This document shows positions 27,063 to 33,787 of a DNA stretch of 33,787 nt, piece by piece (within the stretch, counting starts at the first letter, position 1; the number at the start of each line of letters is the position of its first letter). The notes under the pieces were generated by a model. That model did no database searches. It was not told the origin of the DNA and saw only the letters and a program-made list of their open reading frames with translations. Location: contig JAGGVK010000031.1 in assembly GCA_021158045.1 (NCBI GenBank), positions 1 to 33,787 on the forward strand. The letters run 5' to 3'. Both the position numbers and the translations under genes were made by a program. This DNA is from a bacterium (lineage in GTDB: Bacteria > Patescibacteriota > Minisyncoccia > Minisyncoccales > CG1-02-41-26).

Positions 27063-28403
27063 CTACTCGCTTCTTTCTCCAAGAGTAACCTCAACTTCCT
27101 TTTCTTTTCCTCTGCTCATAACTTTAAGGGTTACTTTGTCTCCCGGATTATATTTTTGGATAATTTTAACCAACGAATTCTTAGTAGTAATCTTTTCCCC
27201 ATTAACTTCTAAAATAATATCGTTTTCACATAAACCGGCTTTGTCGGCTGGAGAACCAGGTATCACTGCCATTTCAGAGGGGCTGTTGCCTCTAACAATT
27301 AAAGCTCCATAGTCAATTGAAAGGTTGTTTTCTTTCTGAATTTCCTTTGTGATAACAATATATCTCACGCCTAAAAACGGATAGACAATCTTGCCCTGAG
27401 TCTTTATTTGCTTGATATCTCTTTGCGCCTTGTTGATAGGAATAGCAAAACCAATACTCTGCGCTCCCTGAGCCATTGCTACATTAATGCCAATAACTTC
27501 TCCTTTCAAGTTTAATAACGGCCCTCCAGAATTCCCGCGGTTAATAGCCGCATCGGTTTGGATAACATCTTCTAGGGTTTCAACCATCCCTCCACCCGAA
27601 GCAGTGATGCGCCTTCCCAAACCGGAAATTACTCCCACTGAAACAGTGTTCCTAAATTCTCCCAAAGCGTTGCCAATAGCAATAACTGTTTGTCCGGGAA
27701 CTAACTTTGAAGAATCGCCAATCTTGACTGTAGGAAAGAGTCCTGCCTTAAGCTTGCCATCTTTGCCAATTGATTGCCTCTTCTCAATTTTAATAATAGC
27801 CAAATCTTGAACAGGGTCGCGAGCAAGAACTTTTGCTGGATAACGTTTGCCATCGTTTGCGAGAACTGTATATTCAGCATCTTTGTCAGAAACAACATGT
27901 TTGTTTGTTAAAATCATACCATCAGACGATATAATAAATCCGCTTCCTCCGCCTATTTCCTGCTTTTTTGTACCTTTCTGCTTATATTGAGGAATTTCAA
28001 GCTGTGGGCCAAAAAATTCTTTAAACTCAGGAAAGTCTGGAAAGGGATTAACATATTCTTTCTCAAAGACTGGCAGGTTTTTGCTAATGATAATGCTAAC
28101 AACCGCCGGAGAAATTCTTTTAACAGCGCTGATTACTGCTTGTTCCTGCGTTAGACCTTCTCCCTTAGTGGGAGGAACAGTTGTAATTCCCGTATGGCTT
28201 GGAGAATGAAATGATGTATAGGAAGGATATTGTAAGCCAAAAAGTTCAGGAAGATAGATGCTCCCAAAAAGGCCGCCGATTGCTCCAACAATAAGAGAAA
28301 TAATAATTACAAAGCTAAAGAGAAACGGGCCTCTTTGCCAAAAGGGCTTATGAGAAGTTATTAACTTTGGCGCTTCTTCTGTTTTGTCTAATTGGGGCAA
28401 CAT
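27063..28403 (-). CDS. HtrA/DegP-type serine protease with PDZ domain
   Basis: GSGFIISSDGMILTNKHVV, DLAIIKIE, NRGNSGGPLLNLKGEVIGIN, PDZ IPGSPADKAGLCENDIILEVNG. ORF-track start is TTG at 28445; ATG at 28403. Confidence 0.95.
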   Translation of the reverse strand: MLPQLDKTEEAPKLITSHKPFWQRGPFLFSFVIIISLIVGAIGGLFGSIYLPELFGLQYPSYTSFHSPSHTGITTVPPTKGEGLTQEQAVISAVKRISPAVVSIIISKNLPVFEKEYVNPFPDFPEFKEFFGPQLEIPQYKQKGTKKQEIGGGSGFIISSDGMILTNKHVVSDKDAEYTVLANDGKRYPAKVLARDPVQDLAIIKIEKRQSIGKDGKLKAGLFPTVKIGDSSKLVPGQTVIAIGNALGEFRNTVSVGVISGLGRRITASGGGMVETLEDVIQTDAAINRGNSGGPLLNLKGEVIGINVAMAQGAQSIGFAIPINKAQRDIKQIKTQGKIVYPFLGVRYIVITKEIQKENNLSIDYGALIVRGNSPSEMAVIPGSPADKAGLCENDIILEVNGEKITTKNSLVKIIQKYNPGDKVTLKVMSRGKEKEVEVTLGERSE

Positions 28404-28562
28404 TATAAGTTTGGCTATAAAATTAAAGTTGATTTTTCCCTTCAAACAGAAGAGAAAAAGAAAATAATAAAGAAAAAAGAGACGAGCACAGTATTAAAAT
28501 GCAGTCTAATTATTTTATTCTACTAATTAATATTATAATTAACTTTTTAAATATTACAACAG

Positions 28563-29402
28563 CTACAATAAGTTTTTAATCTTTCCTAAAGCGGCTCTGG
28601 CAGATAATTCTCCCCGCTCTATCACGCTTTTTGCTTTGGTGAAATCACTAAATCTCATCCAAGAGATATCACTAAGTTTAGGCACGATAACAACATCGGC
28701 TTCTTTTAAATAATGATGCGCCAACCTTGCTTGTAAAATGCCGCCTGATTTGTCTATAACAGAAAGAAGCCGAAAAAATGGCCACTTCCGCTTGTTCTTA
28801 GAATATGACTGGGGAAGATAATCGCCAAGCAAATTCACAGCAACCACAATATCAGCTCCCATTTCTCTAACTACATTGTCAGGCACAGGATTTACCAATC
28901 CTCCGTCAGCTAAGATAGAGTTTTGCAGCTTTACAGGTGCAAATATTACCGGCAGCGAGATGCTGGCAGCAACTGCCTTAATTAAGTAGCCATCCTTAAT
29001 CCTTACTTCCCTGCCTGTGTTTAAATCAGTTGCTACAGCCACAAAGGGAATTTTTAAATCATCAAATGTCTTTTGCCCAAATTGTTCTCTAAAAAACTTT
29101 TCAATGTGCCCCGCTTTAACAAAACCACCCAAAGAAAAAGAAGGAGCTGCTAACAAAGATAACATTTTGCGCCAGCCCATTCCTAAAGCTATTTTCTCCA
29201 TCTTATCAACATCTTTGGTCAACGCGTAAAATCCGCCGATTAAAGCACCTATACTGGTGCCGGCAATAAAATCTATAGGAATATTATTCTCTTCTAAAAC
29301 TTTAATTATGCCTATATGGGCTAACCCTTTAGGACCTCCACCTCCTAAAGCTAGCCCAACTTTTGGCTTCTCTGTTTTTGGCTTTTCTGTTTGAGATACC
29401 AT
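28563..29402 (-). CDS. Patatin-like phospholipase (RssA-type)
   Basis: GLALGGGGPKGLAHIGIIKVLEE, GTSIGALIGG, ILADGGLVNPVP. Confidence 0.94.
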   Translation of the reverse strand: MVSQTEKPKTEKPKVGLALGGGGPKGLAHIGIIKVLEENNIPIDFIAGTSIGALIGGFYALTKDVDKMEKIALGMGWRKMLSLLAAPSFSLGGFVKAGHIEKFFREQFGQKTFDDLKIPFVAVATDLNTGREVRIKDGYLIKAVAASISLPVIFAPVKLQNSILADGGLVNPVPDNVVREMGADIVVAVNLLGDYLPQSYSKNKRKWPFFRLLSVIDKSGGILQARLAHHYLKEADVVIVPKLSDISWMRFSDFTKAKSVIERGELSARAALGKIKNLL

Positions 29403-29407
29403 AAACT

Positions 29408-30130
29408 CTAATCTTCTGGTTTATTAAAATTATTCTTATTATGGCCAAACTTATAATGCAATATATCTGTTTTCATTGGTCCCACGAATAACATATAAAG
29501 TTCGTTAAGAATATACTTTATATAAGTTCTCACCCACCCGTCTTCTTCAAATCTTCTTTGGGAATAAAAAACTTTTGGTTTCTTTATGTACCTAAACTTC
29601 CCACATTTCGCAGCCTTTCTAACATAAATATCATCTTCCCCCATTTTCACATCTTCGTCAAAACCGCCTATCTTCTGGTGAAGGCTCCTCTTAATTAAAA
29701 TAGGGCTGCCGCCATTTTGCAACACTCTCTCAAGCAACAAAAGAGGAATATTGTGAAAAACATCATACAGGAAACTTAACCATTTTTTTGAGCCAAAGGG
29801 TTTCAAGAAAAATCCGGCAACATCAAGATTTCTTTCTTGAAACTCACGAAGATACTTTCCTAAAGCGTTCTCTTCAAATTTTATGTCGGCATCGCAAAAC
29901 AAAATTAAATCTCCCTTTGCTACTTTAGCGCCCTCATTTCTGCCTTTGGCAGGCATTCCTCCATCAACTATTTCACACCCATATGAACGAGCAACCTCCC
30001 TTGTTTTGTCTCTTGAGTGAGCATCGGCAACAATAATTTCAAAATCTTGAAAATCCTGCTTTTTTAAAGATTCAAGCAAGACTGGCAAATAACTCTCCTC
30101 GTTAAAAGTTGGTATCACAATTGATATCAT
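29408..30130 (-). CDS. Glycosyltransferase family 2
   Basis: MISIVIPTFNEESYLPVLLESLKKQDFQDFEIIVADAHSRDKT, LILFCDADIKFEENAL. Confidence 0.93.
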   Translation of the reverse strand: MISIVIPTFNEESYLPVLLESLKKQDFQDFEIIVADAHSRDKTREVARSYGCEIVDGGMPAKGRNEGAKVAKGDLILFCDADIKFEENALGKYLREFQERNLDVAGFFLKPFGSKKWLSFLYDVFHNIPLLLLERVLQNGGSPILIKRSLHQKIGGFDEDVKMGEDDIYVRKAAKCGKFRYIKKPKVFYSQRRFEEDGWVRTYIKYILNELYMLFVGPMKTDILHYKFGHNKNNFNKPED

Positions 30131-30339
30131 AAATCTTGATAATCTTAATTCATAACCATCTTAAAAACAAAACTCTTTCTGTATTTTAACCCATTAAAAA
30201 TAAATTTCAATTCTGCAAATTAAGCCACTTAAAATACAAGTGAAATGATATTGATTAAGGTATCTAGAAAGTAAATGAAACAAGAACAAAGTCCACTCTG
30301 CTTCATTAAAAGAACAATTGTTAACAAGACCCTGAACTA

Positions 30340-30720
30340 AAATTCAAATCTCAAATCTCAAATCTCAAAATCACAATTCAAAATGCAAAATTTCTTTTAA
30401 TTTTAGATTTTAGATTGTCGTTTTTCATTTTTCACTTTTCATTTTTAATTTGATTTGATTTTAAATTTTAGATTGTCATTTTTCATTTTTCATTTTTCAC
30501 TTTTCATTGCCTTGCGAGAAGTCCCGCTGAAAGCAGGACGACGCGGCAATCTCAGAATTGTAGTGTAGTAATAGGGGGAAGAGATTGCTTCGTCAGTCGC
30601 TTTGCTCCTTCCTCGCAATGACAGGAAGGGAGGAATCGCTTCGCCCAGGACGACTGCTCGTCAACAAGGTCCGGATTCATTGAAATGCGTTGAACAGACT
30701 CGTTGAACACACATCTTTCT
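30340..30720. repeat. Composite repeat cluster R6
   Basis: Heptad block 30342-30505, 45-nt palindrome 30506-30550, 36-nt module 30584-30619. Confidence 0.92.
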
Positions 30721-30797
30721 CTTAAATCATAACACCTGTCATTGATGGACTCAGAAGCATCACTATTGCCTATGTGTTTTGTTTTATGTAATTAAAA

Positions 30798-30818
30798 GGG
30801 AGTATAATATATACTCCC
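30798..30818 (-). terminator. Terminator of the 455-aa secreted protein gene
   Basis: GGGAGTATA-ATA-TATACTCCC, T tract on the minus strand. Confidence 0.65.
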
Positions 30819-30868
30819 TCCTAAGGCTCTTTTGAGGTTCAAGAACAGAAGTTCTTCCAACAGCAATT

Positions 30869-32236
30869 TTAGAAAGCCAGAAAAGACCACCAGGGTTTTT
30901 TAACTTTCAATATCTTCCCGCCAACTTGGGTTGCGTCCACTTCAACTTCCCTGCGAACCTTTATAGGAATAATTCCAAAAATTCTCTTTGGTTGGATATC
31001 GCGCACTGAATAAACAGGTTGATTATTCTTTTCATTGACATTGAGTTCCACATTGGCTTCCAAACCTGCCTTCACTTTTTTAATAACTTCCTCCGGAGTA
31101 ACTTTAACTTCCCCATTGCCAACCATTACTTTCCCATTGTCTACTCTAACAGGAGCTATGGCTTTTGCTTTTTTAATCTTGCCTATCACTACTTCATCTT
31201 TATCTACCGAAATACTATTGTCTTTGCCGCTAATGGATACCTCTATATTCTTTTTCTCTGGCGTTTCTACAGTTACTTGGTCTGCTTGAATTTTGCCCGG
31301 CGTAATAACCACTCTCTTCACCAACGGTTTAATGTCGGAATACTTCATTGTTTTCTTGCTTCGAATAAGCTCTTTTATCATCCCATCAATGCTTTCTCTT
31401 AGGTTTTTTAACTGCTTTATTTGCTCATCAACACTCATTTTTTTCGACATCACATCACTCACCTTCTCCTTATAATAAGAAACTATATCTTTCGCATGGG
31501 AAGGCGCAATTGGCTTTATTAATGGCATTGGCTGCGCTGTTGGCTGTTCGGGCACCTCTCTAGGCGGATTAACGCATCTCAGATGAACTTTTGCCATCTC
31601 CTCGTTTAACTCTTTGATAATCTTAGCAACCTCCTCTTTTGAGGCGTATCCTTTCGCCTTGAGTTTCTCTTGCCCAAGAGCAATAAGGCCTTTATAGTAC
31701 TGGATTTTCTTTTGAATATCTTTCTCTTTTTCACAAAAAAGCGCTGATTGAGAAGTTACTCTTGTCGCCTCGCCTTGCTCCAGTTTAGGAAGAACTTTCT
31801 CTACGGATTTTTTCAAAGGAATCTTGGTAGAAATTGCTTTGGATAATTTTCTCAAACAGTTTGTTTGCCTTTCGTTAATCTCTTCTTTCAGAATTTGCAT
31901 TTTCTTTTCCAACCGCTCCACTAATTGGGTATTATTTACCTCTTTTGCTTTCTCAATATCTAAGACTAATTCCTTTAGCTCTTCTAACAGGGCATTATCT
32001 ACAGCGCAGCTTGCTACAGCGCTGCTATTTTCAACTTCTTTTTCCGCAGGTAAATTAAAACGCCCGGTCTTTTCTTTCTCTGGTAAAATAGGCACTGGAG
32101 CAGATATTACTTTTTGCAATTTTTGCATTAGCACCTCTCCTGAAGAATTGCTTTTAACTTCATCAGCAAAAACACTTGTTAAAGAAAACAGCGCAGAACC
32201 CACCAATAAACAAATAAACAGCTTTTTATTGAACAT
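30869..32236 (-). CDS. Hypothetical secreted, helix-rich protein
   Basis: 455 aa, signal peptide KKLFICLLVGSALFSLTSVFADE, charged helical middle, beta-rich VTVETPEKKNIEVSISGKDNSISVDKDEVVIG section. Confidence 0.85.
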   Translation of the reverse strand: MFNKKLFICLLVGSALFSLTSVFADEVKSNSSGEVLMQKLQKVISAPVPILPEKEKTGRFNLPAEKEVENSSAVASCAVDNALLEELKELVLDIEKAKEVNNTQLVERLEKKMQILKEEINERQTNCLRKLSKAISTKIPLKKSVEKVLPKLEQGEATRVTSQSALFCEKEKDIQKKIQYYKGLIALGQEKLKAKGYASKEEVAKIIKELNEEMAKVHLRCVNPPREVPEQPTAQPMPLIKPIAPSHAKDIVSYYKEKVSDVMSKKMSVDEQIKQLKNLRESIDGMIKELIRSKKTMKYSDIKPLVKRVVITPGKIQADQVTVETPEKKNIEVSISGKDNSISVDKDEVVIGKIKKAKAIAPVRVDNGKVMVGNGEVKVTPEEVIKKVKAGLEANVELNVNEKNNQPVYSVRDIQPKRIFGIIPIKVRREVEVDATQVGGKILKVKKPWWSFLAF

Positions 32237-32303
32237 AATGTATATTTATTTATTTTTTTCGACCTTTGTTTGTGTCAAATCTTATGCTCTCTTGCATTGT
32301 AAT

Positions 32304-32331
32304 ATTATACCGCTTTTCAAAAATTTCACAA
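32304..32331 (-). promoter_or_regulatory. Predicted promoter of the 455-aa secreted protein
   Basis: Minus strand TTGTGA, 16-bp spacer, TATAAT. Confidence 0.5.
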
Positions 32332-32382
32332 CCAGTGAAGGGCAACAATCCATAAAAAAGCAGCAATAATAAAAATAAAAAA

Positions 32383-32404
32383 GAGAGTGCGCCTAAACAC
32401 TCTC
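32383..32404 (-). terminator. Terminator of the SLT gene
   Basis: Minus strand GAGAGTG-TTTAGGCG-CACTCTC followed by TTTTTTATTTTT. Confidence 0.78.
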
Positions 32405-32429
32405 CATTATTATCAATTATTTGCAATTA

Positions 32430-32990
32430 TTACCTATCATCTATAAAGTATTTCAACGATTTTACAAACCTTTCAAAATAATTTTGCCCATAATCATGGT
32501 CTCGGTTATAGGCAATAATTGCCTTCTTATAATCTCCTTTTGACTGAAGGAGATTATATTTCAAAAAGCTCACCCCAAGAAGAATATTAATCTGGGGCGA
32601 ATAAAACAATATTGCTGGGTCCCTTTCAATTTTTTTTCTTATTTCTGGCAATTTCCAGTATTTTGCCATCCACAAAGCCGTGGCAGCCTTTATCTGGAAA
32701 TAGCCATATTCTCCATACCTTCCTCTTCCATTGCCATCCCCCAACGGATTAATGAAATCGCTTTCTGTTTTGCACAACGCTAATCCAATCTCCAGAGGTA
32801 TTCCAAACCTCTGGCAAGATTCTTTAATTAAATCGAAAAGTAGGACCGCTCTTGCTTCCTCTATTGGGGAAATATTATCGTATTCATCATGAATTTCTTT
32901 TATCCTTTCAACATAAAAATCCTGCGGGTGTAATGGAGTTGCTTTTTGTAACACTATATACAACATATAGAACAAAATCGTTTCAACCAT
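32430..32990 (-). CDS. Lytic transglycosylase, SLT domain
   Basis: FGIPLEIGLALCKTESDF, YGEYGYFQIKAATALWMA, NILLGVSFLKYNLLQSKGDYKKAIIAYNRD. ATG at 32990 has GGGAGG 6 nt upstream; ORF-track start is 33065. Confidence 0.88.
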   Translation of the reverse strand: MVETILFYMLYIVLQKATPLHPQDFYVERIKEIHDEYDNISPIEEARAVLLFDLIKESCQRFGIPLEIGLALCKTESDFINPLGDGNGRGRYGEYGYFQIKAATALWMAKYWKLPEIRKKIERDPAILFYSPQINILLGVSFLKYNLLQSKGDYKKAIIAYNRDHDYGQNYFERFVKSLKYFIDDR

Positions 32991-33300
32991 TTTCATCCTC
33001 CTCCCAAAAATTTTTGAAAGTTCTCTTGAATCTTGTTGCACTAAAAAACAACAAAGACAACCCATAAATTACTAAAAGATAACTTGAAAACTCCATACCA
33101 CAAACGATAGCCAAACTTGATAGATATACTATCATCAATCCCAGCATCTTCAATCTTTCCCTGTTCCTGCCAAAAAGAGAGACAAACATCACTGTTCCTA
33201 TTACATTTAAAAATAGAGTAATAAATACCGGCTCTGCTGCAATATCAAAGAAGAAAACTATTGTAAACCACGACAGAAAAAAAAGACATCCATACAACAC
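32983..33300 (-). CDS. Hypothetical small membrane protein, ~4 TM
   Basis: 105 aa hydrophobic ORF, GTG start with AAGGAGGG SD, overlaps the SLT start. Confidence 0.75.
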   Translation of the reverse strand: MLYGCLFFLSWFTIVFFFDIAAEPVFITLFLNVIGTVMFVSLFGRNRERLKMLGLMIVYLSSLAIVCGMEFSSYLLVIYGLSLLFFSATRFKRTFKNFWEEDENG

Positions 33301-33424
33301 AAGAATCCCTCCTTTTTATTTTTTAAAATGAACTCAATGTATCAACATACTACACAAAAACAGAAACTTGTCAAGATTTCACACTTGATAGACTGCACCT
33401 CGTTTGACACAAGAGCAACCAAAT

Positions 33425-33787
33425 CCCAATGATAAAAATGCAAATCTCAAATCTCAAACCTCAAAATGACATCCTTTTTTGTCATTGCGAGGAGGACCGC
33501 CAAAGGCGGGACGACGCGGCAATCTCATTGCTTCGTCATGGAATAACTACCAATTGTCATTCTGAGCCGTTAAGTGAAGAACCCCAGTTAAAATTCAAAT
33601 CTCAAATCTCAAATCTCAAATCTCAAATCTCAAAATCACAATTCAAAATTCAAAATTACAATTCAAAATTCAAAATTCAAAGTCTCTTTTAATTTTACAT
33701 TTTAGTTTTTCATTTTTCACTTTTCATTTTTCATTTATTAGATTTGACATCTAACATTTGACATCTTGTTGTGTTTTGGCATTCTTG
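33425..33787. repeat. Composite repeat cluster R7, continues past the window edge
   Basis: Shortened 40-nt palindrome 33484-33523, heptad block 33592-33735, same tail as R2. Confidence 0.9.

Noticed and set aside
33429-33692. ORF of 87 aa on the plus strand
   Set aside because: Translation of repeat R7 (CHCEEDRQRRDDAAIS, SNLKSQISNLKSQ); no protein support. The same applies to 4935-5171.

Overview
33.8-kb AT-rich bacterial window with small compact proteins; the gene content looks like a reduced Patescibacteria/CPR-type genome, but that taxon is inferred from style only. Nearly all genes are on the minus strand and are core functions: rplK (partial), nusG, secE, gyrB with a 552-aa intein, pheT, pheS, three tRNAs, gatA, gatC, mreB, proS, rseP-like protease, eno, a TrxB-like flavoprotein, nnrD-like, galU-like, a divergent ftsZ, an esterase, a Trx-CcdA fusion, htrA/degP, a patatin, a GT2, an SLT lytic transglycosylase and several hypotheticals. 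Seven intergenic spacers carry a modular repeat family. Its AT-rich part is written almost continuously in 7-bp words in constant phase, and its GC-richer part contains 36- and 45-nt palindromic modules whose inner stem changes sequence while mostly keeping its pairing. Other observations: the intein sits directly after the GHKL N-box Asn of GyrB and lacks one LAGLIDADG catalytic acid; an initiator-like tRNA has an eroded elbow and C33; a TrxB homologue has SxxS in place of CxxC; PheT lacks the OB-fold; FtsZ has GGGFGSG; a consensus secE promoter fires into the gyrB terminator hairpin; and truncated HD-domain and HicA-like remnants flank one repeat cluster. No CRISPR array, rRNA or intact transposase was seen.
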